Source of the DNA: Humulus lupulus
Lineage: Eukaryota; Streptophyta; Magnoliopsida; Rosales; Cannabaceae
Direction: 5' to 3'
Length of the DNA: 64,000 nt
Assembly (NCBI RefSeq): GCF_963169125.1
Contig: NC_084802.1
Span: 25,482,607-25,546,606, forward strand
The position numbers were made by a program, and so were the translations under genes. Shown here piece by piece: positions 36,021-47,170 of the stretch. The notes beneath the pieces were generated by a model. It made no database searches. It was given only the letters and a program-made list of their open reading frames with translations, and was not told the origin of the DNA. Each line of letters begins with the position of its first letter. The first letter of the stretch is position 1.

Positions 36021-39000
36021 TCAAGCATTGGGGGTAACTACAGCTTCCACGACCGCAGCTTCGGGGGCATCGGTTTCAACTGAGGCTGGCGGAGTCGGCT
36101 CATTGGAAGGCGGAACTTTGTCATGAGAAGGTTCAGAGGTCCCCGCCTCTCCGGGATCTCCCACCTCAGGAGCTCCAGCACGTTCGTCAATGTTGTAAGT
36201 TTGGACGTACGCCTCTGGGCCCTGATCCCACACGAGTAGCTTCTCCCTCATGGCTTCGGCATCATCTCCCAGATAGCCTAATACCTCCGGGTTCACTTTC
36301 CAGAGTTGATGCATGAGGACCACATGCGATATATTAATCGTCCTGTTCAGTATCACCTCAGCATCCTCCTTCTCCTTCAAGCGCTCCGCCTCGGAGGTTG
36401 CCAGCTGTGCCTCCGCGACAGTTAGTTAAGCCCTCAATTTTTCCATTTCGGCCTTGGAGGCATCACGCTCCCCCTTAAGAGAATCAATCTCCTTGCGCTG
36501 CTCCCTATTTTGGCTCAGCACGGATTGCTTCTCGGTCACATGCCCCCTGGCAGTGAATTGTAAGGCCCCGATCTCTTTATCCTTCTCGGCGAGCCCCAAC
36601 TGCAGCATAGACACGAGATCCCTGCTCCTCTTATGGAGTTGCTCCTCCTCGTGCAGCTTACTCTGAAGAGTGGAATATTCCTCTTGCTGCTTAAGGAGGA
36701 GATCATTTTTTGATTGCAAGCGAGCTTCCAGGGTATCCTTCTCCACCTTAGCTTGGGACAGCTCTTCCCGGAGCTTGGAGTTTTCGGCCTTCATCCCATC
36801 CGACCGCTGTCTAAACTCATTCTCTGCCTTGGCCCGGTACTCTTGATATTTGGCAAGATATTTCTTGTCCGCCTCTTCCTCAGCCGTGCGCCGGGCCTGA
36901 TCAATCTTCTCCGAAGCCTCCAAGGCCTGTTGGGTCAGTTTCTGCTTCTCCGCCTCCAAGGCCTGGCGAGCCAGCTGGCTCTCCTCCAGTTGAACCAGAA
37001 CTGCACCAACCTCCCGGAACGAGCGTTCCGCGATCATAGAGGCCTGCAAGGAAAGACAACAGAATGAGCTAAAGCCGGACAAAAAGACAGATGATCCCAA
37101 AAAATAACAACTGACGGCTTACCCCGGACAGTTGCTGCTTCACAGCGTGTGTCAGCAACAGCGGATCCTTACTGCTACTGATGGCCCATTTCTCAGAATT
37201 GAGCTCGCATAAGCTCAGGGCCATGTCCTCCATCATCTCAGCTCCGAACGGCGCCAATGCACGTCCGAGCCTAGGCACCAGCCTCTTCTCCAAGGCTGGA
37301 CCATCCAAAACCGCTCCGGCCGGGTGAAGGGATCTCACTCCCTCGGCCAGCTCAGCTCTCTTCACGGCAGACAAGTTATCTGCCCTTTCCTGAGTAACAG
37401 CCTTCTCCGCCTCTAACCGCCTCTTCAAAAAACTATCGGCCCGTCTTACACCCTCCAGGAGAGCAGCGGGGAAACTGGTTGGCTTCCGCGGAAAGTGGAA
37501 CTTCAGGCCAGGCAGAGGAAGGTTGGTTGTCTGAGAAGAAGGAGACCCCGGAAGGGTGGACCCCCTTTGGGCTGGAGGAGGAGGCAGACGGGGTATTAAG
37601 GCCCTGGTCTGTTGCTTTTGCTGCTGCGGCAGCAGAAGTAATTGCCCTTGTTGCTGCTGCTGGTTTGGATGTTGTTGTTGCTGCTGCTGTGACGTTGGTG
37701 ATTGTCTCTGTTGTTCTTGTTGCTGCTGTTGTTGTAGTTGTGGTTGCTGTTGTTGTTGCCTTCGACCGGGAGAAGAGTGTCTAAGGCGTTTGTTCTTAGC
37801 GCCTTCAGCATCTTCTCCGGGACGCTTGCTCACCCCAGTTGTCCTCACGGGGAACACAAGCCCTTCCCCGTCGCTGCTGCTACTCGAGACCATCATAGTC
37901 TCGGAAGGCCCGTCAGCAGGAGACTTCTCTACCCTCGGAGACGCTTGCGCCTCGCCACTTGTCTTCTTGGGGGAGGCAGCTTTACCTCCCCTACCAGCCT
38001 TGGTCTTCCGTCCTTTCCCCGTGGACGGGTCTTGGCTGGTGGCAGCCTTCTTAATGAGCAAAGTAACCCTCCCCAACATCTTGGCTTCTGGATACTCTGC
38101 AAGAAACGTACAAAGCAAGGTTAACGAACCAACAAGCAATGAGAAAGAAGATAAGCGGAAGACAAGACAATCAACAACATAAAAGCACAAGCAAGCCCGC
38201 CAGCAGGGAACAAGAAACAAGAAAAAGGAAAGTTTGAAAGGGACGACCATGCACGAGAAACGTGGATGGCCTTCCCCGAGCAAAACAAAACATCGCTTCC
38301 TGCTCCAGGAAGCTCCCGTACTCCTTGAAGTCCGGGAATGACATGCTGAGGGAAGAAGGGTCAACCATGATGACACCTTCTGGCAGACTACCGTCACTCA
38401 GACACCCGAGGAGCTCATCTACCCTATCGCAATATCTGTCGAAGGGTATCCTACGCGAATCTAGCCTAAGGAAGCGGGGATCAAACCCCATCTGAGAGGT
38501 CCGGGAAACTTCAGACAGGCTGGGGGTGTGGATCAATCGAAAACTAATCTTACCTCTCCCGGAGGTACTAGCCCCCGGAGCCCCTTCGTTAGGGTAAGCC
38601 GCGGCGTGGCGAGCCTCGATCTCCTCTTCCTCCGGCTGGGGGTCGGGGAACCTCTCCGCCCAACTAGGAGATAAAGTATTTTCGTCCCGGGCTGCTTGGG
38701 TGATCACCTTGGACAGCTCCAGGGCAATCTGCTCCCGGATGTCAGCTGACACCTGACTTTGCCCCCTGCCACTCACTGGCTCGATGTTTTGGAAGGAGGC
38801 AAGTAACCCATACTCCCTCAACGATTCAGAGGTCACAAGTCCCTCCACTTTCAACTCTTCCTCAGAAAGCCCTTCGTAGAACTTGGACCTCCTTATCATC
38901 TCAGCGCAGCGAGGTGTCCGCGGAACGACTTCTGCAAAATTCAAATACGAGCGTTAGAGATCCTACCAAAAGGCAAATCAAACGCAAAGAAACAAAGTTG

Positions 39001-39556
39001 AAAAGGAGAGGAAGGAACACTTACCAGGGATTTTGAAGTCCAAAGATAGGGCTGGCACCCTCTTCAGCGGAAAGCCAGTCGTCAGGAACCAGTATTCCCG
39101 GAGGTCTGGAACCCTCGCGGTATGACAGGTGGGGCACATCACGTCCGGGTGCCTTTCCAGCCTGTAAAACCCCACCTTGTCTGAATGACCCCTCATAGGC
39201 TGAGACTTCAACCCGTAGAAGTACAGCACCTCCTCCGGGGTAGGAGCTTCCAGTTTCCGGGACTTGCAAAAGATGAACCACCCTGCTAGGAGCTTGTAGC
39301 TGGGAGGAATCAACTGGAAGGGGGCAATCCCCGCCTTCACACAGAAATTGTCAAAGTAGCTCCTTAGGGGCAAGTGCGCCCCACACACTATGTGTGCCCA
39401 GCTCCAGGCACCGAAGCCCTCGTGACTCTGGCTAGCCGACTCGCCCAGCACCAACAGACGATGCGACATCAGACCTGGGATGTTCTTCAGGCCTGCCTCG
39501 GAGGAATACAGCTCCAGCATGCCATAATTCCTGAAAAGGTTCGGTTTTTGGTCCAT
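36021..39556 (-). CDS. Spliced antisense gene (aORF) of Tat element 2
   Basis: Four coding exons on the minus strand are 39556-39025, 38931-38248, 38096-37123 and 37043-36021. All have GT donors and AG acceptors, and their phases (1, 1, 0) join into 1,071 codons. The ATG at 39556 is the first ATG of the predicted spliced transcript. Exon 1 holds a block (about residues 60-105, LPLRSYFDNF through LAGWFIFCKSRK) that resembles the Pfam family 'putative gypsy type transposon' (Transposase_28, PF04195). Exon 3 is basic and has a Gln-rich run (about 518-571) between Ser/Pro-rich parts. Exon 4 is a long charged coiled coil. A TAA at 36428-36426 (codon 936) removes about 135 residues whose frame is otherwise open and has a counterpart in element 1. 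Function is unknown. Confidence 0.75.
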
Positions 39557-40165
39557 CTCCCAGATGGAACTATTGGAAGTCGGTGGACTAGCTGCGACCA
39601 CTTTCGCCTTTCCTTTCCCCTTTGCACCAGCGACAGGGGAACCCTTCTCTTGGGCAGAATCAGCCTCCCCCACAGCAAGGAGTTGTTCCTTTGAGATGTT
39701 CGTCACTGGACAAAAGAAAGAAAGAAGAAAACACTCTAAGCAGTCAGCACCCTTGTCATACCCTAGTGGTATCAAAGGCGTCGGGGAGACCCTCCCCGAA
39801 AACTGCTTGGAGAGGCTCCCACCGAGCTTACCGAGGGATCGGCACCATGCCACCCGAAGGGCAGCAAGGAACCAGACTCCGACTCCGAGCCTAAGCCCAC
39901 CAAAAGAAGTGTTTTTCCAGAGAAAAACACCCTAAAGGCGTTCATGCTTATGCCCTAAAACAGCAAAACAAGGAACGACTTTCCGAACGCAGATCGCCCA
40001 AGCATGCAAAAAAAAAAAAAAAGGCTACTTATCGACTCACATCAATCACATGCCTACCAAAGCCCTATTCACGCATGCACATAAGCAATAATGGCAGAAA
40101 CCTCTACTCTAACAACTACCAACAACCTAAGGTTTGGGATGAAAGAGCAAAGTAGAAATACTTAC

Positions 40166-40446
40166 TGATATTCGGGTAGTTGGAGGTTGAAGGAATAACT
40201 GGATCACTGCACCGCACGATCGCGAGAAGTAAAAGCTGCAAAGACGAACGGCGATTCAAACCAGGAACTTCGGCGAATAAACCCACTGCCAAATCAAAAG
40301 AAAAGTTTCCAGATACTTACCAAAAGTAATGGCAAGTTCGGGGGAACGTAAGCTGGGAAGCCTGAGAGTTCGAAGGTTTGGAAATCTGAAAATCCTAAAG
40401 ATAGAGAATCTGAAAGCGTAAAGAGGAAGAAAGGTCCTTTCCCTCG
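40166..40446 (-). other. Two-exon, ATG-free leader of the antisense transcript
   Basis: Leader exon 1 ends at 40321 with donor GTAAGTAT. Leader exon 2 runs 40285-40166, from acceptor GGCAG to donor GTAAGTAT, and joins the acceptor at 39707-39706 before coding exon 1. Neither leader exon, nor coding exon 1 before 39556, contains an ATG on the minus strand. The exon borders are read from splice consensus; transcript data would be needed to fix the 5' end. Confidence 0.6.
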
Positions 40447-40454
40447 TTTTTATA
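40447..40454 (-). promoter_or_regulatory. TATA box of the antisense gene in element 2
   Basis: TATAAAAA on the minus strand, about 125 bases upstream of the first leader donor. It lies inside the element, 470 bases before the 3' LTR, so the antisense gene does not depend on the LTR promoter. Element 1 has TATAAATA at the same relative place (8768-8775). Confidence 0.6.
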
Positions 40455-40908
40455 GCAGGGAAGAAGTCGTTTCGAATTCCTCAAATGGACGGTCCCGATC
40501 TTCCCATTCCGTGTGCATCAGATCCAACGGCTGGAGATGAAGCGACGATCCTATTTATGACTCCTCGGATGGGAATAAAGTATTTATTTCCCATCATTAC
40601 ACCACCTCGGGCCCGGAGTACCATTAAAAACTGTCAAATCATTATTCAGATGACTGACGCACGCATACTCAACCAGTCGCCTCACGCACACGTCTTGGTC
40701 GCAGAACCATTCCCAGAATGACACGTGGTCCTTGCCGCACTTGAGTACTTGAATTCAAACAGAAGAAATTCCCTTTCTTTTTCATACTAACACTCAGGCG
40801 GGAAAAAGGAACCCTTCCGGGAACACAGAAGGTGCCCCCTCGCCTAATCTAAGAGACCGAAATACCCGGAGGACTGTACAAGCTCCCTGATCTCTCAAAG
40901 CTCCGTGA

Positions 40909-40922
40909 CCTTGGGGGGTAAA
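40909..40922 (+). other. Polypurine tract of element 2
   Basis: TTGGGGGGTAAA directly precedes the 3' LTR start at 40923, the position required for plus-strand priming. Confidence 0.75.
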
Positions 40923-41811
40923 TGTTATCCAGATTTCCGGATAGCGTTTAGATTGATGTCCTCGGGGAAGCAGAATTATCGATGTCTTTCACGGTAGGTG
41001 ACCAGAGCTCGCGGATGAACAGAAAGGCTTCGCCTCTCCCGTTTAGTGTCCGGATTACTCTTCCAAGCAAACACAACACGGAAACTCGTCAACTCTCCCG
41101 GAGCTCCCGAAGGGGTATCCTTCGGGGAAGCCCCTTCCAGGAGAAGCTCTTCAAGTGGTCTCCGCGGAAACAGTTCCGTGCCTCGCACGGAACAAAGCCA
41201 AACGGTCGAGTCCTGGAGGAGGCATATTTGGAATGATATCCGCCTGACACAGGATCCCGCCTGACACGCCCGTCAAGTCAAAGCCGCACACATCCCAGCA
41301 CGCCTAAGGGTACCTTTTCGCCTACTGTTCCGCTGACAACTTGGAAAAGACGGCTGACTTTGTGTGTTCCCCATACTTTCACGTAAATATACCCACATAG
41401 AGTCTTGTAGCCATGCTACTACAGTAATTGTATCTCTATTTATGGCTGGTGTAATTAAGACTCATGTACGTAGAGAAAAACCCTAATCCGAAACCCTAGC
41501 TATAAAGACCCCTTCATTTTACAAGAAGAGGGACGACCAACAAATCACATAGCAAAAACTCTACTAAAATCTCTCTAGCTTCATCTTCTTCAAGAGAACC
41601 CGAGAGAAACACTGTGAGTGTGTGAAGTTCTTGTGCACCAGCCATCTTACTGTAACATTTTCCAAGTATAATAACATCGACTCGTGGACTAGGGCTTGTT
41701 AACGCCTGAACCACGTAAAAACACTGTTTGTTTAGTTACATTTCAGCATTTCTACAGTTCTTATCTTTTTATTATTCTGTTTGTATTCGTTTCCGAAAAA
41801 CTCGGTAAACA
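40923..41811 (+). repeat. 3' LTR of element 2 (889 bp)
   Basis: Same length and ends as the 5' LTR, with four substitutions, and followed by the target duplication GTTAC at 41812-41816. Confidence 0.95.
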
Positions 41812-41816
41812 GTTAC

Positions 41817-42564
41817 AATAAAGTATAACAAATTACTATATAGTTTATCATCAAAAGTTATTTTTAGTATACTATACAGTAACTTTTTTTAATGAAAAGT
41901 TGTAATTCACTTTTTAGTCACTAATTTAATTTACGTGCAAATAATAGTGTTTCTTTTATTAATCAAACAAAAAATAAACTTAAAAGGTAATTTCGTATTA
42001 TAAAAAAATACATATTTTGGTTGTTTATTATGAATTTTTGTTTAACCTAATTAGAAAGCAACTAAATAGTTATTTTTTAAATACAACAAAGTAGAAAATA
42101 AATTTTTTGGTTAACAAAATATAAAAAAAAAACTAAAATGTCACTTTTAATTCTGGCTATTTTCTCCAATGACGGTGAAAAAATCTATACTTCCCACATA
42201 TCAAAATAGCCATATTGAAGAATAGGTCGTGATGGTACTACCCTTGAGCCAAACGACTAGCGATGTGGCCAGAATCTTCTTTTTAAGTTTTGGGGAAGAG
42301 AGAAAAGATAAAAATAGATTGATTTGAAGAAAGAGAAATTTTTTTTTTTTAAAAACCTTGTTTTAGGGTATAGATTATGATATATGTGTAAATAATTATT
42401 TAGAGGTGATTTTTGTAAATAAATTTAAAACTGTATTGAAGGATGTAATTAATCCAATATTTTCGGGCCCTTATTACCCAAGGACCTAAGTTTAAAAAGG
42501 CCCAAAGCTGCGAAATCTAGAGTTCGAAAGACGAGTCGTAGAAAGAAAACTCGAGCTACTAGCT
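41817..42564. other. AT-rich DNA and presumed COX23 promoter/5' UTR
   Basis: No gene is seen from 41817 to about 42460. The GC-richer stretch 42460-42564, just before the COX23 start, probably holds its promoter end and 5' UTR; no clear TATA box is visible. Confidence 0.35.
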
Positions 42565-43822
42565 ATGGCGTCGACTACATCACCACCACCGTCATATCCA
42601 AGTGCTGCGAGAATCTCCGACTCTCCTTGCTTTCCTCAATATACTGCTTCTCTTAAATGTAAACCAGTTAATTTGCCTCTCATCTACAACTCTTTTTCTT
42701 TTTTCTCTTTCTCCTTCTCTTTATGATTAGTTTTTCTGTCTTATAACTCCATTGTTTCGTACAGAGTTCAATTCCTGTTCGAAACACCAACATTTTTCCT
42801 TTTGATGTTTTTTTTTCTTTCTCTTCATGGGTTTTTCTTCACATGGTTAATTTATATGGGCAGATTGATTTTGTGATTTTGCGCATTGTATTGAATTTTG
42901 TGTTTTTAATTTGGATTGGGACCCTAATTTGTGCCAATGCGTTGTAGTGTTTGAGAGGGTTGTCTTTCATATGATTATTAATGTGTTATTGAGTTAATGA
43001 ATTTCTATAACTAATTACTTTCTTTGATCATTATCTTCATATATTTTTCCGTGATTCCTATAAGAAAATTGTTTTTCTAAACTTGTGAAAGAAAATACTT
43101 AACTTGAGACAAAGGATTTTGGTTAAGACACAAAGGATTTTGGGATGTATCCAAAGGTAGAACTTTTATAGGACCCCGTTTATCATTATGCTTGAGTTTC
43201 TAGCTGCTGAAGATTGTCGGGTTCTGTGAGAAGAACCCATTTTCGAGCTTGAACTCAGAAGGCAAATTTCAGGTTTTCTGGGCTATAAGGTGTTAGTAAA
43301 TAAAAACACGGAAAGATAAGATCCTATCTAAGCTACTTTAGTACTGATAATGTTAGTCTTAGTTAAGGTTTAAAATTTATGTGGTGGAATGTTGAACAAT
43401 AGATGCTTCATATTTGAAAAGGCAAGTATCCGTAGAACATTGTTGAGCTTTCTTTTATTTAGATTTGAAGAATTGTTTAATCTTTCTTTGTTCTTGCATA
43501 CTAAGGACAAATCAGACAAAACCACTTTCACTGTGACAACATTGCTCCTTAACTGTAATGATAGTAATTTGATTGGTGCTCTCAGGTCTCGAAGAGTTTA
43601 GCACTGACAAAAGCAAATGTCAAGAACATTTTGATGTTTACAAGGAATGCAAGAAAAAAGAGGTTGGTTCTTTCAGCCATTGCAGTTCTTAATTTTGGTA
43701 GTGCTGTTCTAGAATTATTTCAGGTGTTCTAAACTATATTCGATGCTATGATTTCTGTTTTCAAATTTCAACAGAGGGAAGCTCGACTTGAACGAAACAA
43801 GACTCGGTCTTTGTTCTCATGA
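42565..43822 (+). CDS. COX23: COX23-like mitochondrial copper/cytochrome oxidase assembly protein, twin CX9C, three exons
   Basis: Exons are 42565-42658, 43586-43662 and 43775-43822, with donors GTAAAC and GTTGGT and acceptors CTCAG and AACAG. The phases fit and give 72 residues ending REARLERNKTRSLFS. The protein has a twin CX9C motif: Cys22/Cys32 and Cys43/Cys53, each pair nine residues apart, in a CHCH fold. The start MASTTSPPPSYPSAARISDS and the whole length match plant COX23. COX23 proteins work in the mitochondrial intermembrane space in cytochrome c oxidase assembly and are imported through the MIA40 disulfide pathway. All key cysteines are present. The small exons split the frame so strongly that a plain ORF scan misses it. 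The 3' UTR probably extends to about 44100-44230. Confidence 0.92.
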
Positions 43823-44600
43823 ACTTCCTTTTGCTACTCACATTCCATTATAACCCAGACTGGAGATGAGATCACCGTGGATGGAGAATTTATACCAACA
43901 AAAATAATAAACTGCCTTGAAGTGTAGAACATGAAAGAGCCTTCCTCTGCAGTTTTTTGTCCTTTTTATTATCTATTATCACATGTCATGTTCTATTGAA
44001 CATATCAGGCATTGTTAGATACTTCATCCCATGCCAAGCAACTTGTAGTAAATTAAAGAGAATGTAAATCCGTGCACAACCCTAATAAAAATAAAATAAG
44101 AAAACAGAGATTTATATTTCTCCTCTGTATTGCTGGAATCTATTTTTTTACGCTATTATTTGATGTTGTAGGTATGCAATGCTCTATATGAATGTAACTA
44201 GAGGACTGAGCTGAACAATCATGTTCATGTATTCGCTGGTGCATCATAAAAATATTATACAAAAAATATGAGATTGTGCTATTAGCAAAGTAAAATGGTC
44301 TATATCGGCAATGTATATTTGGTTTTGAAGTATAATGAAAAACGAAAACATCTTTATATTGCGATAAAAATATCTTTCACATTTTATTTCATTTTTAGTA
44401 TTGTTAAAGTCAATACTAACTATTTAAAGGAAAGATGAATGAGATAACTTATTTGTATACAATTTCAATTCTAAATTTTGAACCTGATTCGTTTCGAAAA
44501 GTGGGATTTTGAGACCGGGAATACTATTGACCCAAGCAATACTATTAGTAATTTTTTAGTCAAACTTTGTTTGTAAATTTATATTTCTAAGATCCGTACT
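43823..44600. other. 3' UTR of COX23 and AT-rich DNA
   Basis: Poly(A)-signal-like AATAAA text occurs near 43908 and 44083-44098. Beyond about 44250 the DNA is AT-rich and I see no feature before the MULE end at 44601. Confidence 0.35.
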
Positions 44601-45029
44601 GAAATTTGACTATTGATGCATAGAAGGAGCACATATAACAAAATGATACTAAGTTAAATAAAATATCACATTTTTATCTTAGTATTCCCCTTCATTCCCA
44701 AAAGGCCCCTATCATAAATTTTCTTATCTTTTTCTTGTCTTCTCCCTCTCTATCTCTCAAGCTCTCATAAAAAAAAAAAAACAAGATAACCACAATTATC
44801 TTAAAGGAAAGAACTTCATTTTGGATTTCGGATCTAGGAACAAAAATCGTATGGGTAAGTATATATTTGTTATATGTAGTGAGGAAACATGTTTATCTAT
44901 ATTGCTTGTGCTATGTCGAACATATTTGCGTATGTCTTTATGTTTTATTGTAATTTTTCACTGTCAAAATAGACTTTCGTTCCTTTCTTGGTTTTTTTCT
45001 GAATTTTTTATCTGCATTGATGAGACTCA

Positions 45030-45315
45030 ATAGACCTTGATAAAATCCTTATATGTTTATATTAATTGGCTATCTCAATATGTCTCGATGGTCTGCAGTA
45101 AAACCCTCACATATTTAGGAAAAATAACTAGCTCGATATAGCTCGACGGTCCTTGATGGACTTTGATAGAGGCATAGAACTTAATGTATGTAGTATATGT
45201 CTCGATGGGTTCATAAGAAATTTTTTGGGCAGTTTGCCTGAATGTACCTCGATTGTACTCGATAAACCTCGATAGGTTGACATCGATAGGCCTCGACATA
45301 TCTCGATAGAAATTG
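45030..45315. repeat. Degenerate 'CCTCGATAG' repeat array, left side of the MULE
   Basis: Short units such as 'ctcgataaacctcgatagg' and 'tctcgatatagctcgacgg' are strung together irregularly. The same motif occurs in the opposite orientation at 46690-47170, so the two arrays form part of the element's long inverted repeat. Confidence 0.6.
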
Positions 45316-45375
45316 ATTTTTTGCTATTTTATGTTATAGTTTTAATTTTTGATCTTTTTTTGTTTTTTTAATATA

Positions 45376-45759
45376 GATTCGACTATTTCCATATTTGTTG
45401 TAGTCAATGGTGTTTGGGAGCTGGAAAATAGGGATTGAATTTTCAGGGAAACTGAAAATTAAATTCTACATTTGGAGAAAAGGGTGACGTATGAGCAACT
45501 GCTTGACATTTTATACGATTAGCTTGAAGTGAATAAATGTGTGTATGACTTAAAATTTGAGGTCTCGTACACATGCCTCTCACAATCCGTCAAACCTAGC
45601 ATTATTAAAATTAATAGGCATGTGCGTGCATTCATTGGGTTAACATCGAAATCTATAGAGAAGTTGATTCCTCTCTGTGTGACATTGGTTAAGAAGGGAG
45701 TTATAAGAAATGCATCGATCTCTCCCAGCGTTAATAAAGAAGTTCGATTTGATTTGTAA
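45376..45759 (+). pseudogene. MULE transposase N-terminal remnant
   Basis: One plus-strand frame from 45376 reads through three stops (near 45441, 45465 and 45519) and then stays open to 45759. Words such as VVNGVWELENRD, VTYEQLLDILYD and CVYDLKFEVSY resemble the N-terminal PB1-like DNA-binding region of MuDR-type transposases. It follows an acceptor-like 'aatatag', so it may start as an internal exon. The catalytic DDE part is absent. The family call rests on my memory of these motifs and is moderate. Confidence 0.45.
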
Positions 45760-45786
45760 CATTTAACAAGATAAAGTGGAACTTAC

Positions 45787-46647
45787 TCAACGTTTAGCAA
45801 ACATAGGAACCAACTCAGCTGTCGAAAGAGTGATATCGGTCTTCGTAGCCCAGCTAAGCATCCTAGGAATCTGGTTCCCACTATTCTCACCGTACTTACT
45901 CTCGATAGTTGGCATGACCTCAAAAGCCCAGTACAAAAGTGTGGGGACATAGTCATAGAAACTATACTTCAACTCCTGTTTTTTGCTTGAACCCTCTTTC
46001 TTCTTCTCCTCATAATGTTTCAATTTTTTTTGCATGTCCTTTTGAACTACTCTAATAACCTTCTTAAAGAACAGCTCCCCCCACGGATACTTGAAAAAGT
46101 AGTCTAGATTCTCAACCATCTTCAGGGAATCAACCCATATCTGTGTTGTCTTCTCTGGGGCATTTATAATCCCCTCTATCAAATAGCACAAACTCAGCTT
46201 AAATGCATCTTCTGGGTTTGTCGATGCCTTCAAAGCATCTTCCAACTGGCCGAAACTAAACTTGGAATCACCATTTAAGTGTTCTTGGATGATCCGATCA
46301 CTTGAAAGATGTTCTCTCAACTCATCTGGGGACAGGGTGTTCCCAAAATTCAGCCTGGTGACTAGAGCAAACTTTGCAATCCCAAATCTACAAAGAGTGT
46401 TGCCCATGTAGAACTGACCCTATTCAGGCTTCTTGCTTTCCATTTTCTGCAACATAAATTGATGTAGTAGAACCCCAGAAAAACTAAAGGGCTTAGCCTT
46501 GAAGAACTGTCCCAACGGGCATGCCTTTTCCCGTTCAATTAGCATGTGCCTCCTAAACTACTCTATAATGGTATCTAAGTAAGCATTACCCCTATAGGTG
46601 ACACGACCAGGAAAGTGTTTCTCCAGTGGTACAATGAAATCAGACAT
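45787..46647 (-). pseudogene. DUF1985 protein remnant in the MULE
   Basis: The frame runs from MSDFIVPLEKHF (46647) to 45787 and is open except for in-frame TAG codons near 46557 and 46422. The part after 46407 (206 residues) has the typical DUF1985 build: a GNTLCRFGIAKFALVTRLN opening, then EDAFKLSLCYLIEGII, then LDYFFKYPWGELFFKKVI, and a Lys-rich linker. In plants this domain is found in MULE-borne genes with C-terminal Ulp1-like cysteine proteases; here the protein ends at MFAKR with no protease. Its role in transposition is not established. Confidence 0.7.
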
Positions 46648-46689
46648 CTGAAGAAAAAAAAACAGAAAAAACTATTAGTAAATATATTT

Positions 46690-47170
46690 TAAACAATCTG
46701 GTAACTATCGAGGACCATCGAGGACCATCGAGACATGTCGAGGCCCATCAAGGTTTAAAAAAACCAAACAGCAGATAAACTATCGAGATAGCACACAATA
46801 TTGATGCTAACCATTACTGTCGAGGTCTTTCAAGGTCTATCGAGGTATAGGTAAAATCAGAAAATACCCAATTCTATCGAGGCAGATCGAGGTCCATTGA
46901 GGCCCATGCAAAATTAGAAAATGCCTAATTCTACTAAGATCTATCGAGGTATATCGAGGCCTCAAACAATATTGATGTTAGGCACCACTGTCGAGGCCTA
47001 TCGAGGTATATCAAGGCAATACAAAATTATAATATATCTAACTCTATCGAAGCCTATTGAGACATATGCAAAATCATAAATATGTCTTATTCTATTGAGG
47101 CCTATCAAGGCTTATGCAAACCTAGATCCTAACAGATACTATCGAGACCAATCGATTTCTATTGAGGTAA
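46690..47170. repeat. Degenerate 'CTATCGAGG' repeat array, right side of the MULE
   Basis: Irregular units such as 'tatcgaggtctatcgaggtat' and 'catcgaggaccatcgagg' fill about 480 bases. This is the reverse complement of the motif at 45030-45315. Confidence 0.65.

Larger units (their letters stand above)
27431..41811 (+). mobile_element. Element 2: complete, very young Tat-type Ty3/gypsy retrotransposon with antisense gene
   Basis: Two 889-bp LTRs (27431-28319 and 40923-41811) differ at four sites only. GTTAC flanks both ends (27426-27430 and 41812-41816). Inside, on +, are the primer site, one long gag-pol frame (28407-34622), a spacer with a 70-bp tandem repeat, a spliced antisense gene on -, its own antisense promoter, and a polypurine tract before the 3' LTR. 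Pol has the gypsy order PR-RT-RH-IN and no chromodomain. The 14.4-kb length, antisense gene and spacer repeats fit the Tat lineage. One nonsense codon in each of the two genes means this copy is probably not autonomous despite its youth. Confidence 0.95.

Noticed and set aside
37556..38182. Plus-strand 208-residue Cys-rich frame
   Set aside because: It is the reverse strand of the Gln-rich exon of the antisense gene (CAG/CAA read backwards as CTG/TTG and, shifted, as TGC/TGT); no support of its own.
46690..47170. CRISPR-like repeat/spacer array
   Set aside because: Irregular unit length, no constant repeat with unique spacers, and a plant nuclear context.
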